The notes: generated from the letters alone by a model not told the origin. A DNA stretch of 64,000 bases from Azoarcus sp. (GCA_030604735.1 JAUVVG010000003.1:62001-126000); one strand, 5' to 3'. Positions 52,124 through 60,909 are shown, counted from the stretch's first letter. Translations and numbers: made by a program.

Positions 52124-52150
52124 TATGGCGTAACCAATTAACCGTGTCAA
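52122..52150 (-). promoter_or_regulatory. Sigma-70 promoter of the amidase-led catabolic operon
   Basis: Perfect -35 TTGACA (plus-strand 52145-52150), 17-nt spacer and -10 CATAGT (52122-52127, 4/6). The predicted start is near 52115, giving a leader of about 135 nt to the amidase ATG. The rest of the 377-nt gap between the divergent operon and ttrS shows no gene. Confidence 0.7.
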
Positions 52151-52293
52151 TAGGGCCATCACACAAATGGATGGGCGGAGATGCTGGCCGCGGCACGGCA
52201 TTCGATGCCTAGGCGCTCTCCAACGAACGTATCAATGACAGCCATGATTCTGAACTGCAGCCCGCATGATCCCTTCGGGTCCCAATCGGCAGT

Positions 52294-52299
52294 TACAAT
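52294..52299 (+). promoter_or_regulatory. Weak -10 candidate for ttrSR
   Basis: TACAAT with no good -35 at the right distance. If used, transcription would start near 52306, which excludes a start codon at that point and favours the ATG at 52357 for ttrS. Confidence 0.3.
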
Positions 52300-52356
52300 C
52301 CCGTCTTGACCGATTCTGCGCGCGCGCGCCTTCGCCTCTTGCACTTCTCGGCATTG

Positions 52357-54141
52357 ATGCGTCTGAAACGCATCGTCCCCACACCGCTGCGTTCAGCGTG
52401 TCTGCTGGCAGCGTTACTGATCCTGCCAGCGGGGCTCTTCGCGGTAGTTCGTCAGCCGTTGCACATCGGCGTTCTTGCCTATCTCGGGGAAGAGGTTGCC
52501 GAGGTGGAATGGGCACCGATGGCCAAACGTCTTGCAATCGCTCTGCCCAGCCACAGCGTCGAGCTGGTACTTCTTGATCACGAAGGCATGCGAAAGCGTG
52601 CCACCGAGGGACGGCTCGATTTCATCATCACCAACCCCGGGCACTACGTCGAGCTCGAAGCCGAACTCGGTGCCAGCCGGATTCTGACCCTGGATTCGGA
52701 CGGAGGCGGCAACCCGGCCCATGCGATCGGGTCGGCGGTCATCACCCGCACCGGTCGTGACGATCTCACCCGCCTGGAAGACCTGCGCGGGCGACGGGTC
52801 GCAGTGGTGTCCAAGGAGGCCTTCGGCGGCTACCAGGTAGTCTGGCGCGAATGGCAGGCGCTGGGCCTGGCCCCCGATTCGGCCCTGCTCGAGTTGCGCG
52901 AGGTGGGTTTCCCGATGGACCGCGTCTTCCAGGCAGTGCGCGACGGAGAGGTGGACGCCGGTATCGTCCGCAGTTGCCTGCTCGAAAGCCGGCCCGAGCT
53001 GGACGGTGTGTTCAAGGTGGTCGGCGCGCGCCCTCAAGAGGGCTACCCGTGCGAAGTGTCGACCCGGCTCTATCCAGACTGGCCGATCGCGACCCTGCGC
53101 CACACCCCGCCTGCGCTGGCGCGACAGGTCGCGATCGCGCTGCTCGCGCTGCCGGCTGGCGAGAACGAGCCGACCTGGGCGGTACCCGCCGACTATCAAT
53201 CGGTCCACGAGTTGTTCCGCGAACTTCAGATTGGCCCCTATGCCTACCTGCGCGCACCCACCCTGATGGCACTGGCCGAGCGCTACTGGCCGGTGCTGGC
53301 CGCTATGCTGACCTTGCTGGTCGGATGGGTGCTTTATACGGTGCGGGTAGAGCACCTCATCCATATCCGCACCTCGGCGCTGCGCGATGCGCTGGCCGAG
53401 CGGGACGCGATCCAGGAACGCATGCGAAAGGATCAGGAACAGGCCGACCACCTTGCACGCTTGTCGGTACTCGGCGAGCTTTCCGGCACACTTGCCCACG
53501 AGTTGAACCAGCCGCTGGCAACGATAGGCAACTATGCCCAGAGCCTGGTACGACGCGCCGACGCCGGCCGGTTGACCGAAGCGGCCACGCGCGAGGCTGC
53601 CGGCGAGATCGCCGGCCAGGCCGAGCGCGCCGCAGCGATTCTCGGCCGCATCCGCGCCTTCGCGAAAAAACGCATCGGCCAGCGCGAAGTCCGCGAGGTC
53701 GCAGCTCTGGTCAGTGAGGCGATCGACCTGTTTCGCGGCATGCTCGCCCAGGCCCCGGAGGTCGAACTGCAGGACCGCCTACCGCCAGGCCGGACCATCG
53801 AAGTGGACGGCCTGCAAATACAGCAAGTCCTGCTCAACCTGCTCAAGAACGGCTACGACGCCTGCCGCGAACTCCCCGAGACGCGCCGGAAACTGATCGT
53901 GATGCTCGAACCCTACCCCGCCGGCATCCGGATCGCTGTGCGCGACCACGGCCCCGGCTTGGCGCCTGCCATCCGAGAGCGCCTGTTCGAACCCTTCCTG
54001 ACAACCAAACCCGACGGCCTGGGACTCGGACTGTCGATCTGCCAGACCATCGCCGAAGCCCATGGCGGACGCCTGAGCGGGGAAGCGGCCAGCGACGGTC
54101 CCGGCATGATTTTCACCCTGGTGATACCCGACCATGACTGA
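52357..54141 (+). CDS. ttrS: Sensor histidine kinase TtrS
   Basis: A 594-residue sensor kinase. A short N-terminal membrane segment (about 12-32) is followed by a PhnD-like periplasmic domain (HIGVLAYLGEEVAEVEWAPMAKRL; DFIITNPGHYVELEAELGAS; DAGIVRSCLLE) to about 310. A second membrane segment (about 318-335), HisKA with the phosphoacceptor in LSGTLAHELNQPLATIGNYAQ (near 381), and an HATPase_c domain with QQVLLNLLKNGYDA and HGPGLAP, KPDGLGLGLSICQ complete it. This architecture is that of TtrS, which senses tetrathionate. The start at 52357 is the first ATG near the membrane segment. It overlaps ttrR by 8 nt. Confidence 0.93.
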   Translation: MRLKRIVPTPLRSACLLAALLILPAGLFAVVRQPLHIGVLAYLGEEVAEVEWAPMAKRLAIALPSHSVELVLLDHEGMRKRATEGRLDFIITNPGHYVELEAELGASRILTLDSDGGGNPAHAIGSAVITRTGRDDLTRLEDLRGRRVAVVSKEAFGGYQVVWREWQALGLAPDSALLELREVGFPMDRVFQAVRDGEVDAGIVRSCLLESRPELDGVFKVVGARPQEGYPCEVSTRLYPDWPIATLRHTPPALARQVAIALLALPAGENEPTWAVPADYQSVHELFRELQIGPYAYLRAPTLMALAERYWPVLAAMLTLLVGWVLYTVRVEHLIHIRTSALRDALAERDAIQERMRKDQEQADHLARLSVLGELSGTLAHELNQPLATIGNYAQSLVRRADAGRLTEAATREAAGEIAGQAERAAAILGRIRAFAKKRIGQREVREVAALVSEAIDLFRGMLAQAPEVELQDRLPPGRTIEVDGLQIQQVLLNLLKNGYDACRELPETRRKLIVMLEPYPAGIRIAVRDHGPGLAPAIRERLFEPFLTTKPDGLGLGLSICQTIAEAHGGRLSGEAASDGPGMIFTLVIPDHD

Positions 54142-54766
54142 ACTCGACGCCAACCTGATCCATGTCATCGATGACGACGACGCCTTCCGCCGCTCGCTGG
54201 TGTTCCTGCTCGAATCGGTGGGCTGGCAGGTCGTCCCGCACCGGTCGGCGGAAGACTTCCTGCAGGCTTGCCCGAACCAGCCACCAGACCTGGGCTGTAT
54301 CGTGCTCGACATCCGGATGCCGACGATGAGCGGGCTGGAACTGCAGCAGCGCCTTCGCGGCGAAGGCTGGACCGCCGCCATTGTGTTCATCACCGGCCAT
54401 GGCGACGTCGAACTGGCGGTCCAGGCGATGAAGCGTGGTGCCAGCGACTTCCTCGAAAAGCCGTTCAAGGATCAGGCGCTGATCGACGCGGTCGCCACTG
54501 CGGTACGCCGCGCCAGCAAGGACAGGGCCGACAGCGCCCGCCGCGAACAGGCGCTTGCCCGCCTCGCGCGCCTGTCACCGCGCGAACGCGAGGTCGCAAG
54601 CCGCATCGCCCGCGGCCTGCCCAACAAGCAGGTCGCCCGCGAACTCGACATCAGCGAGAAGACGGTCCACATCCACCGCCAGCACGTGATGGAAAAGACC
54701 GAAGTCGGCAGCGCCGCCGAACTCGCCCACCTGATGCTGCAGGCCGATCCCAGGGCGCTGGATTGA
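54134..54766 (+). CDS. ttrR: Response regulator TtrR (FixJ/LuxR type)
   Basis: A 210-residue response regulator: receiver domain with the acidic pair near VIDDDDAF (13-15), phosphoacceptor D59 in IVLDIRMPTMSGLELQ, and KxFxDQAL (Lys near 113); LuxR-type helix-turn-helix at about 145-205 with LSPREREVASRIARGLPNKQVARELDISEKTVHIHRQHVMEK. It is the partner of TtrS, encoded 8 nt overlapping. In Salmonella the pair activates ttrBCA with tetrathionate under low oxygen; here the reductase operon is convergent at 55.6-60.6 kb. Confidence 0.94.
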   Translation: MTELDANLIHVIDDDDAFRRSLVFLLESVGWQVVPHRSAEDFLQACPNQPPDLGCIVLDIRMPTMSGLELQQRLRGEGWTAAIVFITGHGDVELAVQAMKRGASDFLEKPFKDQALIDAVATAVRRASKDRADSARREQALARLARLSPREREVASRIARGLPNKQVARELDISEKTVHIHRQHVMEKTEVGSAAELAHLMLQADPRALD

Positions 54767-54790
54767 TAGCGGACAGAATTGGGATATACT
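54763..54790 (+). promoter_or_regulatory. Sigma-70 promoter of the AbrB/VapC pair, overlapping the ttrR stop
   Basis: TTGATA (54763-54768, 5/6) overlaps the TGA of ttrR; a 16-nt spacer is followed by TATACT (54785-54790, 5/6). The start would be near 54797, about 28 nt before the antitoxin ATG, with GAGGAG upstream of it. Confidence 0.6.
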
Positions 54791-54824
54791 TTCTTTAGGA
54801 TGTATATCTACGAGGAGCGTGGTC

Positions 54825-55082
54825 ATGCAAGTCGCCAAATGGGGTAATTCCCTCGCCGTCCGGCTACCCGCAGCGGTAGTCCACGCCTTGGACCTGAAGG
54901 AAGGTGAGGAGGTCGAACTTCATGTCGTGGGTGAGCGCTCGCTCGAAGTCACACGCAAGGTCTCGCCTGAAGCGTTGTTATCCCGGCTACGCCGCCTGCG
55001 AGGACGCCTGCCGGCGGACTTCCGATTCGACCGACTGGAAGCCCACGAGGCGGACCGGAATCGAGCCGATTCGGAACTGTAA
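54825..55082 (+). CDS. vapB: AbrB/MazE-fold antitoxin (VapB type)
   Basis: An 85-residue protein. The N-terminal swapped-hairpin AbrB fold is seen in QVAKWGNSLAVRLPAAVVHALDLKEGEEVELHVVGERSLEVTRK (about 2-45); the C-terminal charged tail is expected to neutralise the toxin. ATG at 54825 has GAGGAG 7 nt upstream. Its TAA overlaps the ATG of the following PIN gene by one base (TAATG). Confidence 0.9.
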   Translation: MQVAKWGNSLAVRLPAAVVHALDLKEGEEVELHVVGERSLEVTRKVSPEALLSRLRRLRGRLPADFRFDRLEAHEADRNRADSEL

Positions 55083-55501
55083 TGCCTGCAGTTGCCATGC
55101 CCCGGGCTTTCTTCGACACGAATGTTGTGCTGTACATACTGTCGGCAGACGAATACAAGGCCGACACAGCGGAGGCGCTGCTCGCGAACGGGGGAATGAT
55201 CAGCGTCCAGGTGTTGAACGAAGCCACCTCGGTTTGCCTGCGCAAACTGAAGATGCCATGGCCGGAAATTCACGAACTCCTGGAAGGGGTAAAGGCCTGC
55301 TGCGAGGTGTTGCCACTGACGCTCGACACCCACGAAGACGCACTTCGCCTCGTCGAACGTCACCAGCTTTCGTTGTACGACGCCCTGATCTGTGCGTCAG
55401 CCCGACTCGCGGGCGCGGAAACACTGTATTCGGAAGACATGCAGAACGGCTTGGTGCTGGGCGGGCTCGTCATACGCAACCCGTTCACCGCTTCACCATA
55501 G
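55082..55501 (+). CDS. vapC: PIN-domain toxin (VapC family), second copy
   Basis: A 139-residue PIN protein with the Mg2+-binding residues D12 (FFDTNVVLYIL), E47 (VQVLNEATSV), D100 (QLSLYDALICASARLAG) and a fourth acidic site near E118-D119 (LYSEDMQNG). It is encoded immediately after the AbrB-type antitoxin with a one-base overlap. Expected to be an RNase held inactive by its antitoxin. Unrelated in sequence to the Phd-linked PIN gene at 3.5 kb apart from the fold. Confidence 0.9.
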   Translation: MPAVAMPRAFFDTNVVLYILSADEYKADTAEALLANGGMISVQVLNEATSVCLRKLKMPWPEIHELLEGVKACCEVLPLTLDTHEDALRLVERHQLSLYDALICASARLAGAETLYSEDMQNGLVLGGLVIRNPFTASP

Positions 55502-55563
55502 CGAACGCTTCCGTCGTGAGACCTTGTTGCCTTGTCGGGAGGCCACCCTCCAAGCCGACGCCT

Positions 55564-55590
55564 GCAAAAAGAAGCCCCGCAAAGCGGGGC
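55564..55590 (-). terminator. Intrinsic terminator of the ttrBCA operon
   Basis: Hairpin GCCCCGC-TTT-GCGGGGC on the minus strand (plus-strand 55574-55590), followed by TTCTTTTTGC. It lies about 30 nt past the ttrA stop and could also shield the convergent toxin-antitoxin pair from read-through. Confidence 0.85.
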
Positions 55591-55621
55591 GAAAGACTAC
55601 ACATGCAATCGTATTGACCGC

Positions 55622-58600
55622 TCAGGCGCGCTCGAGTTTCGCTGGCAAGCCGTTCCGGACCGATGCACCCGATACGGTATCCACCCAGGTAGCGCGGCCG
55701 CCACGGGTCGGGTCGGTCAGACCGATGTCGTTGAGATTGATGCCGGCCGAGAGCCACGGCTTGTCGGGCTGGCTGTCGGTGCCGATACGGTGGGCACGGG
55801 CGCCCAACTCCTTGTGGCCGAAGCCGTGTTCGACCGCGACCACGCCGCGCATCACGCCGTGGTGGGCGAGCACGGTGCACGCCGCCCGACCGCCCGGGGT
55901 CGCCAGCCAGGCGGTGTCCCCGGTCTTCAGCCCGAGGGCGGCCGCATCGTCGGGATGGACGATCACCGGGTTGTGCGGATGCAGGCCGGTGATCGGGGTG
56001 GCGATGCTGTAGGAGTTCTGCAGCGCCGACTTGAAGCTCATCACCAGCAGCGGCCACTCGGCCTCGGTGTGGATATCACGCATCGGGGTGCCGTCGCCGA
56101 AGGCCGGCGCTTGCCAGGTCGCGCAACCCGAGTAACGCTTGCCGGTCAGCGCATTCTTAGCCCCGCCGACATGCTCGCTATATACCCACAAGGTGTTGCG
56201 GAAGCGGTTGGCCTGCCAGTCGGGCTGGTTCGCATCCTGCGCCTGGTTCGCAGGCTGATAGCGACCGCCACGCGTGTAGAGCAACGCGACCTTGCGCCAT
56301 TCCTCGGGCTTGAGTACCGCTTCCAGCTGGGGACGGATCCGCTCGACCCCGGACAAGGCGATGTCCTCGTCGCTGGCGTCTCCCACCGGTTCGCCGGCGA
56401 ACGCGGCATTGGCGCCGGCACGCAGATACCAGTCTTCCGGGCGTTCCAGCGGCAGGCGGGTGCCGTCGGCGTCGGACAAGCCCTCTGGTCCGAACCCGGG
56501 CAGATCCATCGCCTTGGCCAGCGCAAAAATGAAGGTTTCCATCGTGATCGGCTGTCCGTCCGGGGTTTTCGCGGTGCGCGGCTCGACCACCGGCCAGCGC
56601 GCGGTCAGCGAGCGGGTCGGCACGCCGTTCCAGGCGCCGGCCCAGCCCCAGCTCTCGTACATCATCGCATCGGGCACGATGTAGTCGGCATAGGCGTTGC
56701 TCTCGTTGATCAGTGCATCGATGGAAATCAACAACGGGAGCTTCTTGGGATCGGCGAGGTCCTGACCGAAGCGCTCGCGCAGGCCCGGAATGCCATACAC
56801 CGGGTTGGCCATCCACAGGATCAGCGCCTTGAGGCTGTAGGGATAGCCGCCGAAGGTACTGGCGAAGAACTCGGTGCCCAGGCCCGGGGCGGCCGGATAC
56901 CACTGGTCGCTCGCCGGGTAGGCCTTGCCGGCCTCGCGTTTGCGGGCGAACTCGGCGGTGCGCTCGTAGGGCATGTTGCGCCCCAACGGCGTCCCGCGCG
57001 GCTGGATCTTGCCAGGAAAGTCGATCAGGTCGTAGCGTGGGCCGGGCGCGACGTTGGCGAAACCGCCGCCATTCATCACGTAGCCGCCCTTGTAGTTGAG
57101 GTTGCCGATCAGGGTGTTCAGCGTCGCCACCGCATAGGCGTTGTAGAAACCCGACCCTGACATCATGCCGCCATGCGCGATCGCGCAGGCACGCCGACCA
57201 TGGCTGGAAAACGCGTCCGCCAGCCCGGCGATCACCTCGACCGGAATGCCGCAATCGGCCGAATACTGTTCTAGGCTCATCGCCATCGCCGAATCGCGCA
57301 ACAATTCGAAGCCGGTCCGAACCCGCAGCGACTTGTCGCCAACCGTCAGCACGGTATCGACTTCCAGCGATGCCGGCGCGGCGGTGTCGGCCACCGGCAT
57401 CGGCACGCCATCCGGCCCCATCACCAGATAGGGGTCGTCTTCACCGTAACGCTCCTTGCCTTCCGGCAACGCCATGCCGATGTCCGACCCGCGCAGGCAG
57501 CGCCCCTCGCGCGGGTGGCCCGGCTCGACGATAACCAGCCAGGTCGCATTGGTGAAGGACGGTTCGCCGTTTGCTTCGGCCACCTGGATGCTCGGGTTGG
57601 CGAGATAGGCAGTATTGACCCGGCCGTGCTCGAACAGCCAGCGCATCATGCCGAGCAGCAAGGCACCGTCGGTTCCCGGCTTGATCGGCACCCAGCGGCC
57701 CTGTTCACCCGAGGCGCGGTTGTCGGCGTTGGTCAGTACCGGATCGACCACCACATACTCCAGCCTGCCGTCGGCACGCCCCTCGGCCAGCAACTGGCCA
57801 GTGCGCTTGAACGGGTTACCGGCATTACCCGGGGCAGTACCGATGAACATCACGAACTCGGCATTGGCCAGATCCGGTTTGCCGTGGGGCATGGCACGGT
57901 GGTCGCCGAACAGCGCCGCGGTACCGGAGCGGTAGGATCCACCACAGTACGCGCCATGACCGACGTAGTTCTGGGTGCCGTAGGCCTGCTGCCAGAAGCG
58001 TCGGCCGAGCAGATCGCGCCCGTCATTGACGCTGACGATGTGGCCGACCTGATTCACCTTCGGGCCATAGGCCGGGTTGTCCGGGTCGATCGGGGTGTCG
58101 AGGTCGCGCAAGGCGCGCAGCCCATCGACATGGCCCTCGCCGAACAGGTCGCCGCCCTCGACGATCTCCTGCACCAGTTGCTCGAAAGAGATCGGCGCCC
58201 ACTGCCCGGAATTGCGCGGGCCGACCCGCTTGAGCGGAGTCAGCACCCGGAACGGCGAGTCGATCTGGGCCAGCGCGGCATTGCCGCGGCCGCAGGTCGT
58301 CGAGCGCCCGGCCAGGCCCTGGTCCTCAAAGCGCGACAGCGCGATGAAGCTTTCCTTGACGCTCGCCTTCATCGGCAAGTGCGGCTCGGTGGACAGCGGG
58401 TTGTACGGGTTGCCCGCGACCCTGAGCACCTGGCCGGTGGTCTTGTCCACCCGCACCCGCACCCCACACAAGGTGGTGCAGCCCAGGCAGCCGGTGTAGC
58501 TCACCTGCTGGTTCGGATTGGGCTCGAACGCACCGGTCTTGGCATCGACCCGGAACTCGGGCTCGAGCGCGCGACCGTGGATGTTGTGATGCGCCTCGTC

Positions 58601-58708
58601 CTTCTCCCCGGTGAAATTCTCGACCATGCGGCCGAAGGTCTGCGAGAAGCCGGCGGCAAAGGCGGCCAGGCCGCCGGCGGCGATCAGGTCACGACGTTGG
58701 ACTTTCAT
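55622..58708 (-). CDS. ttrA: Tetrathionate reductase catalytic subunit TtrA (molybdopterin)
   Basis: A 1028-residue molybdenum bis-MGD enzyme, about the size of Salmonella TtrA. A twin-arginine signal MKVQRRDLIAAGGLAAF opens it. The N-terminal [4Fe-4S] cysteines are C74, C77, C81 and C139. The Mo ligand Cys is C255 in GHGAYCGGSYRSG. The C-terminal cofactor-binding domain ends with NSYSIATPITGLHPHNPVIVHPDDAAALGLKTGDTAWL. Relatives include SrdA selenate reductase and ArrA arsenate reductase, so the acceptor is assigned to tetrathionate mainly because ttrSR is adjacent. Last gene of ttrBCA; a terminator follows. Confidence 0.92.
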   Translation of the reverse strand: MKVQRRDLIAAGGLAAFAAGFSQTFGRMVENFTGEKDEAHHNIHGRALEPEFRVDAKTGAFEPNPNQQVSYTGCLGCTTLCGVRVRVDKTTGQVLRVAGNPYNPLSTEPHLPMKASVKESFIALSRFEDQGLAGRSTTCGRGNAALAQIDSPFRVLTPLKRVGPRNSGQWAPISFEQLVQEIVEGGDLFGEGHVDGLRALRDLDTPIDPDNPAYGPKVNQVGHIVSVNDGRDLLGRRFWQQAYGTQNYVGHGAYCGGSYRSGTAALFGDHRAMPHGKPDLANAEFVMFIGTAPGNAGNPFKRTGQLLAEGRADGRLEYVVVDPVLTNADNRASGEQGRWVPIKPGTDGALLLGMMRWLFEHGRVNTAYLANPSIQVAEANGEPSFTNATWLVIVEPGHPREGRCLRGSDIGMALPEGKERYGEDDPYLVMGPDGVPMPVADTAAPASLEVDTVLTVGDKSLRVRTGFELLRDSAMAMSLEQYSADCGIPVEVIAGLADAFSSHGRRACAIAHGGMMSGSGFYNAYAVATLNTLIGNLNYKGGYVMNGGGFANVAPGPRYDLIDFPGKIQPRGTPLGRNMPYERTAEFARKREAGKAYPASDQWYPAAPGLGTEFFASTFGGYPYSLKALILWMANPVYGIPGLRERFGQDLADPKKLPLLISIDALINESNAYADYIVPDAMMYESWGWAGAWNGVPTRSLTARWPVVEPRTAKTPDGQPITMETFIFALAKAMDLPGFGPEGLSDADGTRLPLERPEDWYLRAGANAAFAGEPVGDASDEDIALSGVERIRPQLEAVLKPEEWRKVALLYTRGGRYQPANQAQDANQPDWQANRFRNTLWVYSEHVGGAKNALTGKRYSGCATWQAPAFGDGTPMRDIHTEAEWPLLVMSFKSALQNSYSIATPITGLHPHNPVIVHPDDAAALGLKTGDTAWLATPGGRAACTVLAHHGVMRGVVAVEHGFGHKELGARAHRIGTDSQPDKPWLSAGINLNDIGLTDPTRGGRATWVDTVSGASVRNGLPAKLERA

Positions 58709-58767
58709 GATGTTCTCCTTGAGCCGCGCCGAACGCTATCGACGCGGCAATGATTCGGTTCGGAAGC

Positions 58768-59862
58768 TCAGGCGCCCTGGCGGATCGGTCCCGCAAGACG
58801 GTCCAGCGGCAGCAAGGTGGTGATCAGGATCAGCAGGAACACCCACAAACCGGCGGTACCGACGATGCCCATCAGGCCTTCAGGGCCGAGCGGCAGCGAG
58901 TAGCTGTAGTAACCGGCACCGGTTTTCGGAACCTCCTGGCCACCGATGAAGATGGTCCAGCGCATCATCCAGGCCGAGTGCAGCGCCAGCAGGCCGATCA
59001 GCAGGCCGGAGCCCGGACGCCACCAGGCCAGCGCCAGCGTCAGCACCGTCGCACCCGCTGCCCAGGCTGCGCTCAGCCGCCAGTTGGCCGCCGGCGCCAC
59101 CTGGGTCAGGGCTTCGGCGTGGACCGGACTGAGGCCGGACAAGCCGAGCGCGAGCCAGAGGGCACCGACACCGAGGGCGACCACCTGGGTCACGGCCAAG
59201 ACCTTGGCCAGCCGGCCGACCGCAGACGGGTCGTTACGGGGTCCGAAGCGGTTGAACAACAGCGTCAGACCGACCGCGCCGGCCACCGCGGTGATGAAGA
59301 ACTGCACCGGAAGCAACGGGGTGTACCACAGCGGGCGGGCACGGATCACCATCACCTCGACCCCGGTGTAGAGCGCAACCAGCGCGGACCCGACGAAGGC
59401 GACCACCGCCGCGCCGACCAGCGCGCGCCGACACTCGTGGCCACCATAGGCGAGCACCCCCGCCAGACCAGCTAGCCTGCCGCCGCTTCTGGCATGGTCG
59501 GCGAGCAAGGGCCGGAACGCCAGCCAGGCATACAGCACCAGCCCACCGAGATAGACCGGGATGAAGAACGCGCCCCACGACATCCACGAGCTCGGCGTAA
59601 AGTAGGCATAGAAATGCCAGAAACGTCCGGGCTGGTGCAGATCGGCCAACAAGGCCACCGGCGCGGTCAGGCCGCACACCAGCGCACCGAGCAAGGCCAG
59701 GCGCGAAATGCCTTCCCAGTTCGGGCGGCGGAACACGATGCCGGGCAGTGACAGCAGAAAGGCGCCGTAGGACAGCCCGATCAGAAAGAAGTAGGACACC
59801 GCCCACGGCAGCCACGCGACTTCGCGGGTGACGTTGATGGTTTCGACGATCGCGGAATTCAT
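58768..59862 (-). CDS. ttrC: Tetrathionate reductase membrane subunit TtrC (NrfD-like)
   Basis: A 364-residue NrfD/PsrC-family quinol dehydrogenase with about nine or ten membrane segments, from EVAWLPWAVSYFFLIGLSYGAFLLSLPG to the C-terminus. The segment LLADLHQPGRFWHFYAYFTPSSWMSWGAFFIPVYLGGLV is the conserved NrfD/TtrC region. It anchors the TtrA-TtrB complex and passes electrons from menaquinol or ubiquinol. GAGGAGTCG precedes the ATG. Overlap-free, 60 nt before ttrA. Confidence 0.92.
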   Translation of the reverse strand: MNSAIVETINVTREVAWLPWAVSYFFLIGLSYGAFLLSLPGIVFRRPNWEGISRLALLGALVCGLTAPVALLADLHQPGRFWHFYAYFTPSSWMSWGAFFIPVYLGGLVLYAWLAFRPLLADHARSGGRLAGLAGVLAYGGHECRRALVGAAVVAFVGSALVALYTGVEVMVIRARPLWYTPLLPVQFFITAVAGAVGLTLLFNRFGPRNDPSAVGRLAKVLAVTQVVALGVGALWLALGLSGLSPVHAEALTQVAPAANWRLSAAWAAGATVLTLALAWWRPGSGLLIGLLALHSAWMMRWTIFIGGQEVPKTGAGYYSYSLPLGPEGLMGIVGTAGLWVFLLILITTLLPLDRLAGPIRQGA

Positions 59863-59874
59863 GATGACGACTCC

Positions 59875-60627
59875 TCAAACATGGGAAGCACGCGGCTTCC
59901 ACAGACTGCCCTGTCCTTGCACCTTGCCCTCGAAACGTTCGTCGAGGCCGATGTAGAACACTTGCGGCGCGGTTTTCTGCTCCGGCTTGAGCACTTTCAA
60001 CGCGCTGCCCGCCTCGTCCAGCCTGCGCCGGAGTTCGCCCTGCGGGTCGTTCAGTTCGCCGAAGATGCGCGCACCGCCGACACAGGTCTCGACGCAGGCC
60101 GGCAACAGCCCGGCATCGACCCGGTGAGCACAGAAGGTGCACTTGTCGGCTTTCTGCGTGTCATGGTTGATGAAGCGCGCATCGTAGGGGCAGGCCTGCA
60201 CGCAATAGCCGCAGCCGACGCAGCGATCGGCATCGACCAGCACCATGCCGTCGTCGCGCTTGAAGGTCGCGCTGACCGGGCACACCGGCACGCAAGGCGG
60301 CTCGTCACAGTGGTTGCACAGCCTCGGCAACACATAGGTGCCGGCCGGCTGGTCGCCATCGGTGACCTGCACGCTGTAAGTCGAGACCACGGTGCGGAAG
60401 CTGCCTTCCGGTACCGCGTTCTCCTGGATGCAGGCGACGGTGCAGGCCTGGCAGCCAATGCAGCGCCGGACATCGACCAGCATGCCCCAGTGATGCGGGC
60501 TACCGCTCTTGGCCAGCGCCGCACCCGGCACGGCCGCAGCGGCGGTGAGCACCGGCACGCCGCGCAAGAACGCGCGCCGCGACTGCGAGCAGGCGCCGGT
60601 TTCGGGGGTGATTTCAAAGATTTTCAT
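59875..60627 (-). CDS. ttrB: Tetrathionate reductase iron-sulfur subunit TtrB
   Basis: A 250-residue ferredoxin-type electron carrier with a twin-arginine signal (SRRAFLRGVPVLTAAAAVPGAALA). Four [4Fe-4S] motifs are visible: C56-C59-C62-C66 (RCIGCQACTVAC), LCNHCDEPPCVPVCPV, RCVGCGYCVQACPY and a fourth set in KCTFCAHRVDAGLLPACVETC. It shuttles electrons from TtrC to TtrA. AACAGGAGCG precedes the ATG. It leads the operon ttrBCA, the order used in Salmonella and by srdBCA. Confidence 0.94.
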   Translation of the reverse strand: MKIFEITPETGACSQSRRAFLRGVPVLTAAAAVPGAALAKSGSPHHWGMLVDVRRCIGCQACTVACIQENAVPEGSFRTVVSTYSVQVTDGDQPAGTYVLPRLCNHCDEPPCVPVCPVSATFKRDDGMVLVDADRCVGCGYCVQACPYDARFINHDTQKADKCTFCAHRVDAGLLPACVETCVGGARIFGELNDPQGELRRRLDEAGSALKVLKPEQKTAPQVFYIGLDERFEGKVQGQGSLWKPRASHV

Positions 60628-60752
60628 GGCTACGCTCCTGTTCCCTTCGGGAAGTCGTAGCCAGATTACGCCCCGTTCGACCCCGATCGAATCAGGGTTA
60701 TTGGGAAGCGGAATAGATGGTTTTACCTAATTTGGCGGCTTATCTGCGGCGG

Positions 60753-60770
60753 GGTTGACCTGCGTCAACC
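60753..60770. promoter_or_regulatory. FNR/CRP-family box upstream of ttrB
   Basis: GGTTGAC-CTGC-GTCAACC: 7-bp arms with the TTGAC-N4-GTCAA core of FNR/ANR/DNR-type regulators. It is about 135 nt upstream of the ttrB ATG, in keeping with anaerobic induction. The -10 region downstream is weak (TTAGGT area near 60725-60730). Confidence 0.6.
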
Positions 60771-60866
60771 GGGGCCGCCCTGTCCAACGAGCCGCCCGAC
60801 TGCGGACCCAGTCGCATGGATGAAGATGCAGCCCACATAGACGCTACCGCTTGGAGCTTGCGATTT

Positions 60867-60909
60867 GCGACCTGCGACCTGCGACCTGCGACCTGCGGCT
60901 TTCGGCTTT
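60867..60909. repeat. Heptanucleotide tandem repeats
   Basis: Four exact copies of GCGACCT (60867-60894) followed by two copies of GGCTTTC (60896-60909). The tract starts just past the end of the alkyltransferase gene and may shorten or lengthen by slippage; it is noncoding. The rest of the 293-nt gap to ttrB holds only the FNR-type box. Confidence 0.8.

Noticed and set aside
55532-57160. Plus-strand open frame over ttrA
   Set aside because: Antisense to TtrA, whose Fe-S cysteines and Mo ligand are intact.
55622-60627. Selenate reductase SrdBCA instead of TtrBCA
   Set aside because: The adjacent TtrS/TtrR two-component pair favours tetrathionate; the alternative is kept only as a finding.
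60867-60909. CRISPR-like array
   Set aside because: Units are only 7 bp with no spacers; a slippage tract.
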